Notes under the pieces: model-generated
Databases searched by the model: none
Seen by the model: the letters and a program-made list of their open reading frames with translations, nothing else
Told to the model about the DNA's origin: nothing
Shown here: piece by piece, positions 33,862 through 42,303 of the stretch
How positions within the stretch are numbered: position 1 is the stretch's first letter
How the letters are laid out: each line of letters begins with the position of its first letter
Program-made: the position numbers and the translations under genes
Origin: a crenarchaeote SCGC AAA261-N23
GTDB lineage: Archaea > Thermoproteota > Thermoprotei > Gearchaeales > Gearchaeaceae
NCBI GenBank assembly: GCA_000375685.1
Contig: AQVQ01000001.1
Span: forward strand, 1 to 43,826
Direction: 5' to 3'
DNA: 43,826 bases

Positions 33862-34211
33862 CTGACCTCCTCCTCACCCTAGAAGGTTGAGGGTTCCCTT
33901 TTAGAGAAGTTCATTGGTTTCCAGCATTGATTCGTGGCTACATCTCGCATTTGCTGGACAGTCGGGAGGATCAGAGCTTCCCCCATTTTATCTGGTTAAA
34001 ATAAACCTTCATATAAAGGGCTGCCAGCCCAAAATCTGGATTCTAATAAGAATCCTTCATTCAATAATTGCAATACTGAATGCTCCTCCTTAAGTCCCAT
34101 AAAGCCCTCTATCGAGCTTAGGAGGAGCGTCATTGAGTTTCCTAAGAGAAATTTAAATTTTAATTATTTTAGCCTTTTCATCCCGCCCTAGAAGACGAGG
34201 CTTTCATTTAT
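33862..34211 (-). mobile_element. IS200/IS605-derived non-autonomous element, copy H
   Basis: A 350-base minus-strand element, CTGA at 33862-33865 and GTAA at 34212-34215. Very similar to copy D over its whole length. In the long stem it has CTCC/GGAG where copy D has TTCC/GGAA, a paired change that keeps base pairing. The minus-strand frame open in copy D is interrupted here, which argues against coding. It fills the gap between the MFS gene and the FMN-binding protein gene. Confidence 0.8.
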
Positions 34212-34258
34212 GTAATATGTTTAAGAATCCTTTTGGAATCAAAATAAATAACCAAAGA

Positions 34259-34657
34259 TTATATACCCCAACTTACTTTCTTCTCAGGGATAACTTTTAT
34301 CAAGGGAGCTTCTCCTTCATTCCAAGGATCTGCTCTTACCCAGCCAAATTTTTTATAGAATAAATTGTATATTTGTCTGTATTCTTCACCTCTTTCCAAT
34401 ATATCAGCTTTCCCTATTATTAACACAGCCTTATTTTTAGGAGTTCTATAAACATCTATCAATAAAGCAACCTTGGGATTCTCTTTTATGTTCTTTATTT
34501 TCTTTGTTTCATAGTCAGCGAAGATGTAGAAGAAGCCATTTCTGAAAATGTAGTTTACAGGTACTACATGTGGAGTATTTTTTGAATCTGAAGTAGCAAG
34601 CCTGCAAAGCTCATTATCCTCGATAAACTTTATCTCTCCAGTTGTGAAATTTACCAT
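34259..34657 (-). CDS. Pyridoxamine 5'-phosphate oxidase-like FMN-binding protein
   Basis: A 132-residue split-barrel protein: FIEDNELCRLATSDSKNTPH and VVPVNYIFRNGFFYIFADYE, TKKIKNIKENPKVALLIDVY and an IIGKADILERGEEYR strand. This is the layout of the PNPOx-like family that binds FMN or F420 between subunits. The ATG at 34657 is the start: it opens on the first helix, and an in-frame ATG at 34717 would lie inside the divergent transporter gene. Substrate unknown. Its promoter interlocks with that of the EamA gene. Confidence 0.85.
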   Translation of the reverse strand: MVNFTTGEIKFIEDNELCRLATSDSKNTPHVVPVNYIFRNGFFYIFADYETKKIKNIKENPKVALLIDVYRTPKNKAVLIIGKADILERGEEYRQIYNLFYKKFGWVRADPWNEGEAPLIKVIPEKKVSWGI

Positions 34658-34692
34658 TAATTTAAATTCTATTCTTATTTTTTTAAAATTAA
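34658..34692. promoter_or_regulatory. Interlocked divergent promoters in a 35-base gap
   Basis: AATTTAAATT (34659-34668) is 25-34 bases before the EamA ATG at 34693. TTTTTTTAAAATT (34678-34690) is 21-33 bases before the FMN-protein ATG at 34657. Each TATA box therefore lies beside the start codon of the other gene. Both transcripts must be leaderless, and both promoters can hardly be occupied at once. Confidence 0.5.
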
Positions 34693-35535
34693 ATGAGTTT
34701 AAAGAAATATCTCCCAATTTTTACTACAGCTATAGTATGGGGCTTAGCATTCCCTTTATCGAAAATCGTGCTATTTTTTATGTCACCAATGATTCTTTCT
34801 TTAATTAGATTTTTAATAGGTGGAGCTGCATTATTACTAGTTTCAAGAAAGATTTTGCTAAGTTTCAAAGTTTTTATCAACTCACTTCTAAACATAGGAA
34901 TAGTTATTACCTTGCTTAACATAGGCTTAGCTATAACATCTGATCCGGCCTTTGCATCTGTTATACTGTATTCGCAACCTCTATTCGTTTTATTGATTTC
35001 ATATCTTTATTTAAAGCAGAAAATTTCAATTCTACAAAAGATAGGAACAGCATTGGCTCTCTTAGGATTAATTATCGGTGTAGGAAGTTACGAAATTGAT
35101 TTAGGAGTGATTTTAATACTGATAGCTGGATTTACCTGGGCCGTTGGAACAATATATTACAGGAGAAACTTTTACAATCAAAATCTTCTAGCGCTTAATT
35201 CAGCTATGGCCTTCTTTTCGGCATTTTTTGTTTTACCTTTGTTACCCATTGATTATTATTTTATTCCTTCCATTTTTGCAATAGCTTTAGCAATTCTAAT
35301 AGGGTTGCTTGTACAAGCTACAGGGTGGGCCCTTTGGTTTAAATCTATAGATATAATAGGAACAATAAATACAAGTCTATTTTCTTTACTTGTTCCAGTT
35401 TTTGCTTATATATTTACATTCTTAATATTCTTCCAAATTCCAAATAGTTTAAGAATACTTGGCTCAGCTTTGGTTATCCTTGGTATCTTTTTAAGCGAAT
35501 ACGAATCCTATAAGTTTAGTAAAACTCTTTCATAA
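34693..35535 (+). CDS. EamA/DMT-family transporter
   Basis: A 280-residue protein with ten predicted helices in two EamA repeats. The first begins FTTAIVWGLAFPLSKIVLFF with PMILSLIRFLIGGAALLL; the second has ILIAGFTWAVGTIYYRRNF, and LWFKSIDIIGTINTSLFSLL followed by VPVFAYIFTF. These are typical drug/metabolite transporters that export amino acids or other small compounds. Substrate unknown. Its 3' end overlaps the convergent korB gene by 20 bases (35516-35535). Confidence 0.88.
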   Translation: MSLKKYLPIFTTAIVWGLAFPLSKIVLFFMSPMILSLIRFLIGGAALLLVSRKILLSFKVFINSLLNIGIVITLLNIGLAITSDPAFASVILYSQPLFVLLISYLYLKQKISILQKIGTALALLGLIIGVGSYEIDLGVILILIAGFTWAVGTIYYRRNFYNQNLLALNSAMAFFSAFFVLPLLPIDYYFIPSIFAIALAILIGLLVQATGWALWFKSIDIIGTINTSLFSLLVPVFAYIFTFLIFFQIPNSLRILGSALVILGIFLSEYESYKFSKTLS

Positions 35536-36382
35536 TCTCTTTAATTTGTTCTTTGTTTGGGAAATCATGATAGACCAATGGCTTTCCTTTATAAATATCT
35601 TCAAAGTATTCCTCATAAGAAGGCTTTTCAGCTTTATAAAACAGCCCTATAGGTATTTTATCTCCAAATTCATAGGCTCTCTTGATCGCTAATTCAAAGT
35701 TTGTTGGATCGTGGCCAATGCTTTCAAGCTTATATATCCTCTTTCTAAACCATTCATATGTGTTGAGCTTGTTGAAAGTGACACAAGGACTAAATACATC
35801 TACTAAAGCGAATCCTTTATGTAAAATACCATTCTTTATAAGCTGTGCTAAGTGAATAGGATCTCCAGAGAAACCTCGAGAAACATATGTTGCCCCTCCA
35901 GCAATTGCCAATGCTATAGGATTAATAGGATCATCAATTACTCCGAAAGGAGTAGATTTAGTAACATGCTTCTTCATGCTAGTAGGTGATGCTTGACCTG
36001 TGGTTAAACCGTAAACTTGGTTATTCATGACTATTACTGTGATATCAGGATTTCTTCTCATAGCATGAATGAAATGCCCCATGCCTATTCCGTAGCAATC
36101 CCCATCTCCTACCGTTACAATTACAGTCAATTCAGGATTTGCAAGTTTTGCTCCTGTTGCTACAGGAATTGCTCTTCCATGTATCCCATGGAAACCATAG
36201 GTGGAAATAAAGCCTGGAAGATTTGAGGAACAACCAATTCCTGAAACAATCAAAACATCCTTAGGATCCAAGTTTAGCTCGTATAGGGCTCTTTGAATTG
36301 CGTTCAATACTGCAAAATCTCCGCAACCTGGACACCAATCAGGTTGAACTTCTCCCTTATAAATTTTGAGTACGGATTCCAT
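35516..36382 (-). CDS. korB: 2-oxoacid:ferredoxin oxidoreductase, beta subunit
   Basis: A 288-residue thiamine-diphosphate subunit. WCPGCGDFAVLNAI (C18, C21), SGIGCSSNLPG (C52) and VFSPCVTFNK supply the four Cys for the [4Fe-4S] cluster. GDGDCYGIGMGHFIHAMRRN with VMNNQVYGLTTGQ is the ThDP/Mg motif. With the alpha subunit it oxidatively decarboxylates pyruvate, 2-oxoglutarate or other 2-oxoacids to acyl-CoA and reduces ferredoxin. Sulfolobus enzymes of this two-subunit type have broad specificity. Its ATG shares one base with the stop of the alpha gene (TAATG), so the genes are co-translated. Confidence 0.92.
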   Translation of the reverse strand: MESVLKIYKGEVQPDWCPGCGDFAVLNAIQRALYELNLDPKDVLIVSGIGCSSNLPGFISTYGFHGIHGRAIPVATGAKLANPELTVIVTVGDGDCYGIGMGHFIHAMRRNPDITVIVMNNQVYGLTTGQASPTSMKKHVTKSTPFGVIDDPINPIALAIAGGATYVSRGFSGDPIHLAQLIKNGILHKGFALVDVFSPCVTFNKLNTYEWFRKRIYKLESIGHDPTNFELAIKRAYEFGDKIPIGLFYKAEKPSYEEYFEDIYKGKPLVYHDFPNKEQIKEIMKEFY

Positions 36383-38154
36383 TATCTAATCACCTCATAA
36401 CTTTTTAAATTAAGAACTTCTTTAGCCTTGTTTACAATTTCTAAAGGCATAATGGGCATTCCGTCATACTTCAAGAGCTTATTTTTGATAAAAATACCTG
36501 TATGCTGCGCTATTAAACCTCCTACTTGTCCGCTGTAGTTGTTTTCAACTAACAAAATTTCTTTAGCTTTTTCAAGAATTTCTTTTATTTCCTTTCCTTG
36601 GAAGGGATGTAAGTACTTGATTTCAAGTGAATTTGCAATTATGCCTTCATTTTCAAGTATTTGTAGAGCTTCTCTTACAGCTCCTCTTGTTGATCCCCAA
36701 CTTACGATTGTTATATCTGCATTTTGAGGACCGTATAATGTAGGAGGTTCAAGCTCCTTTAAAATGTATTGCTCTTTCCTCATTCTCTTTTCCATCATAG
36801 CTTTCCTTATTTTTAGCATATAAGGTAATCCTGCTAATACATCGCTTACTAAATGACCTTTTTCATCGTGTTCGTCGCTTGCAGCAACAAAGTTGTAACC
36901 CTTCATTCCTGGCAAGGCTCTTGGAGATACACCATTTTCTGTGATAAGAAATCTTTTATAATCCTTTATTTCTCCTTCCTTTACTATCCAGCCCCTATCT
37001 ATTTTTATGTTTTCTATATCAAATTCATTTTCCAAAGTTGTTGCTGATTCGTTCATATAAAGATCTGAAACGATTATGACAGGAATTTGATATTTTTCTG
37101 CAAGATTGAATGCCTCTATAGTTGAATAGAATAGTTCTTCTATATCTCTAGGAGCAATAACGACTTTTGGATAATCACTCTGGCCAGCACCTAAGACTTG
37201 CCTTACATCTCCTTGTTCAGTGTTTGTTGGCAAACCTGTAGAAGGTCCGCCTCTTTGTCCTTCAACTATAACTAAAGGTGTTTCCGTCATTCCAGCTAAA
37301 CCCACAGCTTCCGACATCAAAGCAAAACCGCCACCTGATGTTGCAACCATACTTCTAACACCTGCAAACGAAGCACCGATTGCCATGTTTATTACCGCAA
37401 TTTCATCTTCAGGTTGTAAAACTATCATTCCTGCTTTCTTTGTATGCTCAGCAAACCAATGTAGAATTGGAGAAGAAGGAGTCATTGGATAAGCTGCATA
37501 AAACTTACATCCAGCAACATAACCGCCAAAAGCTATCGCACTTGTGCCGTTTAAAAACATTCTTCTTCTAGGACCCTTCTCTATTTTTATTCTTACATTT
37601 TTGTAAACTTCGCTAGCATATTCATAACCTTTTCTTGCAGCAGCAATATTCTGCTCAACTATTTCCCTTCCTTTATCTCCAAATTCATACTCTAATACTT
37701 CTTTTAATATATTGAAATCTAAATCAAGGATGTAAGCAATCGCACCATAAGCAACAACGTTTTGCATTGCAGCTATTCTTGAATAAAGTTGAGCAATCTC
37801 TGCCAAAGGAATATTCAAATCTATGAACTTTTTACCTACTTCTGAAGGATCAAACTTTACCTTATTTGCATCATAAATTATTATACCGCCCTCTCTAAGT
37901 TGAGCTGAATCATAAACGATACCATCTTTATTTGTAGTGACCATTATATCGTAGTAATCTCCAAAGGAAGTTAGTTTCTTATTATGCGCTCTTACTTGAT
38001 ACCAAACATGTCCTCCTCTTATCACAGATTGATAGTTTCTATAAGCATATACATGCAAACCAGATCTTGCAAAAGTTCTTACCATTATACTTCCAATTGA
38101 TTCAATACCATCTCCTGCTGCACCACAGAATCTAACAGCTATAGGATTTGTCAT
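36382..38154 (-). CDS. korA: 2-oxoacid:ferredoxin oxidoreductase, alpha subunit (gamma-alpha fusion)
   Basis: A 590-residue protein. Residues 1 to about 190 are the gamma domain (FCGAAGDGIESIGSIMVRTF, VIRGGHVWYQVR); from about 200 onward the alpha part follows with AAYPMTPSSPILHWFAEH, the YPITP-like motif of the Sulfolobus enzyme with Met instead of Ile, then VQPEDE-like LQPEDEIAVINMAIGASFAG and GGPSTGLPTNTEQGDV. The length is somewhat shorter than the roughly 630 residues of the best known Sulfolobus enzyme. No ferredoxin gene is adjacent. It is divergent from the AbrB-PhoU gene with 142 bases between. Confidence 0.92.
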   Translation of the reverse strand: MTNPIAVRFCGAAGDGIESIGSIMVRTFARSGLHVYAYRNYQSVIRGGHVWYQVRAHNKKLTSFGDYYDIMVTTNKDGIVYDSAQLREGGIIIYDANKVKFDPSEVGKKFIDLNIPLAEIAQLYSRIAAMQNVVAYGAIAYILDLDFNILKEVLEYEFGDKGREIVEQNIAAARKGYEYASEVYKNVRIKIEKGPRRRMFLNGTSAIAFGGYVAGCKFYAAYPMTPSSPILHWFAEHTKKAGMIVLQPEDEIAVINMAIGASFAGVRSMVATSGGGFALMSEAVGLAGMTETPLVIVEGQRGGPSTGLPTNTEQGDVRQVLGAGQSDYPKVVIAPRDIEELFYSTIEAFNLAEKYQIPVIIVSDLYMNESATTLENEFDIENIKIDRGWIVKEGEIKDYKRFLITENGVSPRALPGMKGYNFVAASDEHDEKGHLVSDVLAGLPYMLKIRKAMMEKRMRKEQYILKELEPPTLYGPQNADITIVSWGSTRGAVREALQILENEGIIANSLEIKYLHPFQGKEIKEILEKAKEILLVENNYSGQVGGLIAQHTGIFIKNKLLKYDGMPIMPLEIVNKAKEVLNLKSYEVIR

Positions 38155-38296
38155 TTATCAAAATCTTTTAATATACTATCGTGTATTTATTTCCTTTCTT
38201 TTAGATTTTAAAATAAGAAAATCTGACCAAAAATAAATACGGTATATATTCTAGTTCATAATCTATTTATAGATAACTAAAAATATTGTATTAATA

Positions 38297-39307
38297 ATGA
38301 AAGAAATTAGAAATGTACAGGTAACAGGAAGAGGAACGTTTATAGTTTCCTTACCCAAAGAATGGGTAAAAAGTAACAATTTGAAACCGCAGGACAAAAT
38401 TGTAGTAATAGAGCAAGAGGACTCATCCTTAGCAATATATGTCTGGAAAGAAATGAAGGAAAAGGAGGATAAAGTTATTAGTCTAAATTTAGAAGAGTAC
38501 AAAGATTTCGATTCAATGATTAGAGAATGTATTGCATGCTACTTAGTAGGTTACAATAAGATTAATTTAAAATTCGGTAAAAGATCCATTGAATACAAAG
38601 ATAAGTTAAAAGAAGTTTTAAGGAATAGACTTGTAGGAATTGAATTTCTTGAAGAGAACATAGATAGTCTATTAATTCAAGTTTTCTCCATGTTTGAAAT
38701 GTATTTGGATAAAGCGTTTAACAGATTGTATAGCATCGTATACTTGATGTTGGAAAATTTAAGTTCTGCAATTAAGGAGAAGGTTAATCTTTTTCCAAAA
38801 ATTTCAAAGCTTGATGATGAAGTCGATAGATTCTACAACTTAATCACTAGGCAAATAAATATAGCTCTAAGCAACATTTACCTAATGCCTGACCTTGGAA
38901 TATCAAGAAGATCAGAGCTTATAGAGTACAGACTTAACGGAAAGACTTTAGAAAGAATAGCTGACCACATCCAAAACATTTCAGACGAGTTAAATACTAC
39001 ATATAATAAATTGGATGAAAATATTTTAAAAATCCTATATGAATTAACTGAAACTTCAAAAGTAATTTTAAAAAAAGCAATAGAAGCTTTCTTTAATAAA
39101 AATAAATTCATAGCAAACGAAACAATAAATTATTGCTATGATAACTTAAATAGGATTATAGATTTCGAAAAGTCGATTTTTGGTTACGAATTGGAACAAA
39201 CATTAATGGTCTCATTGAGGGTAATTTTGGATAGTTTCAAAAGAATAATAGAATATTGTGTGGATATATGCGAATTTGCTATAGATAAATCAGTTTGGAA
39301 TGCCTAA
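38297..39307 (+). CDS. AbrB-PhoU fusion protein, phosphate-uptake regulator type
   Basis: A 336-residue protein. Residues 1 to about 50 form a SpoVT-AbrB DNA-binding domain (VQVTGRGTFIVSLPKEWVKS then NLKPQDKIVVIE); the rest is helical with PhoU-like repeats (LDDEVDRFYNLITRQINIAL, GKTLERIADHIQNISDELN). Archaea commonly carry such AbrB-PhoU fusions; they are thought to regulate phosphate uptake genes, but direct proof is scarce. No pst genes are nearby. TTTATAG at about 38265-38271 lies 26-32 bases before the ATG, fitting a leaderless transcript. Confidence 0.88.
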   Translation: MKEIRNVQVTGRGTFIVSLPKEWVKSNNLKPQDKIVVIEQEDSSLAIYVWKEMKEKEDKVISLNLEEYKDFDSMIRECIACYLVGYNKINLKFGKRSIEYKDKLKEVLRNRLVGIEFLEENIDSLLIQVFSMFEMYLDKAFNRLYSIVYLMLENLSSAIKEKVNLFPKISKLDDEVDRFYNLITRQINIALSNIYLMPDLGISRRSELIEYRLNGKTLERIADHIQNISDELNTTYNKLDENILKILYELTETSKVILKKAIEAFFNKNKFIANETINYCYDNLNRIIDFEKSIFGYELEQTLMVSLRVILDSFKRIIEYCVDICEFAIDKSVWNA

Positions 39308-39317
39308 ATTATGTATA

Positions 39318-39352
39318 CTGACGTTCTTATTGCTCACGAGGCTTTCATTTGT
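39318..39352 (-). mobile_element. Micro-copy of the IS200/IS605-type element (both tips only)
   Basis: Thirty-five bases: CTGA (39318-39321), a short spacer, then GCTCACGAGGCTTTCATTTG, followed by GTAA (39353-39356). The left tip is identical in style to those of the full copies. The interior is missing. It sits in the 66-base gap between the convergent AbrB-PhoU and ABC permease genes. Confidence 0.5.
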
Positions 39353-39373
39353 GTAACTAATTAGAAAGCTAAA

Positions 39374-40165
39374 TTAGATTACTTTTAGTTCTCTCCTTGA
39401 ATAAATAATATAAGCTATTAATAATGAGAATATAAGGTATCCAACCATTATGGCTACCGACTCCCATACATAGGGTGTAAAAACTGTTATTTTTACTGTT
39501 GGAGAACTTAAAGTGCTAATATGTGGCGGATAATTTTGAAGAGCTAGAGAATTTATCGAATCTCCTGCATAACTTATTAAAAACCAAGGCTCAATACCTA
39601 AGAATTGAAGTATACCAACAATTGCGGGCATAATAAGCCATAATGCTAATACAGTTAAAATAATGCTTACTGTTGAACTTCTGAATACAGAACTAAAAAG
39701 CATCGCAAAAGCTATTAATGAAATATTATACAATACTGCGATACCTGCTATCTGCCAAAGAGTTGGTACAACAGTAGAATATAATAATTGGCTAAAAATT
39801 ACGTAGGGTACAAAATAGGATAACATTATCGTAACTAAGGCAACAATTATTGCAGCTAAAAACCTGCTAAACATTATTTTATACCTCTCTACAGGTTGTG
39901 TCAAAGTAAAAAAGCCTTCTCTGCTAAAGTCCCTTGAAATTGCATCTCCAGCAAAAAGGGCACAAACTAAAGCAGATGCTGCTGCAAAGTTACCAAGCCC
40001 TTGGTAGGTAAATGAATATACATCGACTGGTTTTGGAATATTTCCATTTAGAACTAAGATAGGAAATATTATGGAAATCACCAAATAAAGTGGAAGTATT
40101 ATTATGAAGCGTTTAGTTTGAAAATAAAATTTCAAATTAGAAATTAATAATGCAGAGAAGCTCAT
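39374..40165 (-). CDS. ABC-2-type transporter permease
   Basis: A 263-residue protein with six predicted helices (about residues 18-38, 60-78, 105-130, 140-160, 168-190 and 235-258). The loop FAGDAISRDFSREGFFTLTQ followed by PVERYKIMFSRFL is typical of ABC-2 permeases of the bacitracin/antibiotic or lipid export type. It overlaps the ATPase gene by four bases (ATGA at 40162) and must work with it. Substrate unknown. Confidence 0.85.
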   Translation of the reverse strand: MSFSALLISNLKFYFQTKRFIIILPLYLVISIIFPILVLNGNIPKPVDVYSFTYQGLGNFAAASALVCALFAGDAISRDFSREGFFTLTQPVERYKIMFSRFLAAIIVALVTIMLSYFVPYVIFSQLLYSTVVPTLWQIAGIAVLYNISLIAFAMLFSSVFRSSTVSIILTVLALWLIMPAIVGILQFLGIEPWFLISYAGDSINSLALQNYPPHISTLSSPTVKITVFTPYVWESVAIMVGYLIFSLLIAYIIYSRRELKVI

Positions 40166-41073
40166 TGTTCTTCCCTTATTAATTTAAGATAGGCTTCTTC
40201 CAATCCTAAGGTGCTATCGAAAAAGCTTCTAAGCTCATATTTAGTAAGAATTTGAATTATGCTTCTTCTAGTTTCATCTTTGCCATCATATTGTAGAATA
40301 TATGAAAAATCATTTTCCTTTTTATACTGTGTTATCAATTGGGAATCAATAAGCGAACGAATTACTTGTTCATCTACTGGCTTAGAAAATTCTACTCTTA
40401 AAGATTTTGAAGTAAACTTTGAGGATATTTCACTAACATAGCCTTTTTCAATTATTCTTCCTTTATTCAAGAAGAGAACGTAATCACATACCTGTGTTAC
40501 TTCATAAAGAAGATGAGAAGATAAAAATATCAACTTTTCTTTCTTCATTTCAGCCAAAATGTTCCTTATAATTATTGATTCTTCAGGATCCAAGCCTGCA
40601 GTAGGTTCATCAAGAATATATATATCACTATTTTGAGCAAGTAGTCCTGCTAAATACACTCTTCTTTTTTGACCTTTAGATAGTTTTGCACACTTTGAAT
40701 TAAGTGGAGGAAGTTTTAGCTTTTCGGAGAGATCAAGCAAAGTTTTACTATCTATTTGGGTTCCTCTTAACTTGCAAGCAAATTTGATGAATTCTTCTAC
40801 TTGCATGTATGAATAAGGTTCAGGATCTTCAATTAAAGCATTAACATATCTCAAAGCTTTAACCGGCTCTTTATTAACATCAATACCGTTTATTAAAGCC
40901 TTCCCTTTAGTAGGTCTTAGCAAATTGGTAAATATTTTCATCGTCGTTGTCTTACCAGCACCGTTTGGTCCAAGGTAGCCATAGCAACCTTTACCTTCAA
41001 TATTAAAATCAACGTTATCAAGAGCCTTAAAGTTTCCAAAAATTTTTGTCAAACCCTGTGCAACTAATTCCAT
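40162..41073 (-). CDS. ABC transporter ATPase, multidrug/antibiotic export type
   Basis: A 303-residue ATPase: Walker A GPNGAGKTTTMKIFTNLL, signature LSKGQKRRVYLAGLL (SKGQ in place of SGGQ), Walker B DIYILDEPTAGLDPEE and switch HLLYEVT. The C-terminal 90 residues form the extra domain seen in CcmA/BcrA-like exporters. It is the partner of the permease encoded directly downstream. It is divergent from the MFS gene at 41161 with 87 bases between starts. Confidence 0.9.
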   Translation of the reverse strand: MELVAQGLTKIFGNFKALDNVDFNIEGKGCYGYLGPNGAGKTTTMKIFTNLLRPTKGKALINGIDVNKEPVKALRYVNALIEDPEPYSYMQVEEFIKFACKLRGTQIDSKTLLDLSEKLKLPPLNSKCAKLSKGQKRRVYLAGLLAQNSDIYILDEPTAGLDPEESIIIRNILAEMKKEKLIFLSSHLLYEVTQVCDYVLFLNKGRIIEKGYVSEISSKFTSKSLRVEFSKPVDEQVIRSLIDSQLITQYKKENDFSYILQYDGKDETRRSIIQILTKYELRSFFDSTLGLEEAYLKLIREEQ

Positions 41074-41160
41074 TACTAATAGAAGACTGTATTATGTTTA
41101 TATATTTTATGTTAAATCGAATTTTTTTCCTTTTAAGTTGTTGTAAATATAAGTTTAAAA

Positions 41161-42303
41161 ATGGACAAAGAATTATTCCGTAACAGTATATCGATAATTT
41201 CTTCAAGAGCTATCTATGGTTTGAACTGGTACAATGTATCTCCTATTGTGATACTGATTGTTAATACTTTCTTTATAAAATTTGAACAATCTGGATTAAT
41301 ACATACTGCATTTCTATTAGGTGCAGCTTTAATGAACATACCTTCTGGGTATATAGCTAATAAAATTGGGGCAAAAAATACAGCTATGGCTGGAATGTAT
41401 ATTTTGTCCATAGCTACAATTCTTTCAGGATTTTCTTGGGATTTCTATTCTTTACTAATTTTTAGATTTTTAGTAGGCGTAGGAGCTGGACTTTATTTTG
41501 CACCGGTTATTAAACTCCTTAGAATAATTTTCCCTAGAGAAAGACAAGGATTCGCACTTGGTTTATATAGTGCAGCCTTTAACTTAGGAGCTGGATTTGC
41601 TATAGCAACATGGTATCTAGTGGCTTCAGTTGTTGGATGGAGATTTTCGTTAGTTATTGCAGGCATTGTTGCTCTTTTAATTACCATTGAGAACCATATT
41701 GTACTTCCCAATGATAAGCCAGGATCCAATTTTAGAGTTTCACATATATTTAAAAATAAGAATGTTTTGGGAATAGCGTTCGGTTGTGCTGGTTTTTGGG
41801 GGGCGTACTTTACAGCCTCACAGTTTTATGATGCATACGTAGTTAAAGAGTTAAATTTAGAATCAAGCATAGCAGGTATAATCTCCTCGGCAATTTTGAT
41901 AGCGGGAATATTAGGTGGGCCTTTATTCGGTTTTGTTTCAGATATTCTAAAGAAAAGAAGAACAATATTAATCCTATTAACATCAGCTATGGCTATAGAT
42001 TTTATTATCGTTCCTTTCTCAGGCTATTATTTAGCGATATTTAATTCATTTTTAATCGGAGCAATTTCTGCAGGAGTCTTTTCAATAATGTACGCTGTAC
42101 CTTCATTAGACAATAGTATACCAAACGAATTGATACCATTGGCTTTAGGAATATTGAACTCATTTCAAATAGCAATAGGCTCCTTGATTCCTTATGTCTT
42201 TTCTTTTATAGCAGATAATTTTTCATTCTTCTACGCATGGATATTCTTGGCAATTTATGCAATTGCTACTTTACCAATTCTTAAGATGTTAACTGTGCAT
42301 TAG
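41161..42303 (+). CDS. MFS transporter
   Basis: A 380-residue protein with 12 predicted helices. It has LGAALMNIPSGYIANKIGAK at the loop between helices 2 and 3, RFLVGVGAGLYFAPVIKLLR and IIFPRERQGFALGLYSAAFN in the first half, and GPLFGFVSDILKKRRTIL in the second. The short loops and the PRERQGFALG motif are common in oxalate/formate- and nitrate-type MFS groups, but the substrate cannot be called. It ends in a four-base convergent overlap with the next MFS gene. Confidence 0.85.
   Translation: MDKELFRNSISIISSRAIYGLNWYNVSPIVILIVNTFFIKFEQSGLIHTAFLLGAALMNIPSGYIANKIGAKNTAMAGMYILSIATILSGFSWDFYSLLIFRFLVGVGAGLYFAPVIKLLRIIFPRERQGFALGLYSAAFNLGAGFAIATWYLVASVVGWRFSLVIAGIVALLITIENHIVLPNDKPGSNFRVSHIFKNKNVLGIAFGCAGFWGAYFTASQFYDAYVVKELNLESSIAGIISSAILIAGILGGPLFGFVSDILKKRRTILILLTSAMAIDFIIVPFSGYYLAIFNSFLIGAISAGVFSIMYAVPSLDNSIPNELIPLALGILNSFQIAIGSLIPYVFSFIADNFSFFYAWIFLAIYAIATLPILKMLTVH

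Noticed and set aside
4094..34215. The repeated elements as a CRISPR array or leader
   Set aside because: The copies are long, scattered over 30 kb and in both orientations, with no short regular repeats or unique spacers.
34259..34717. Longer start of the FMN-binding protein at 34717
   Set aside because: It would overlap the divergent EamA gene by 25 bases and remove the space for its own promoter; the ATG at 34657 fits the family.
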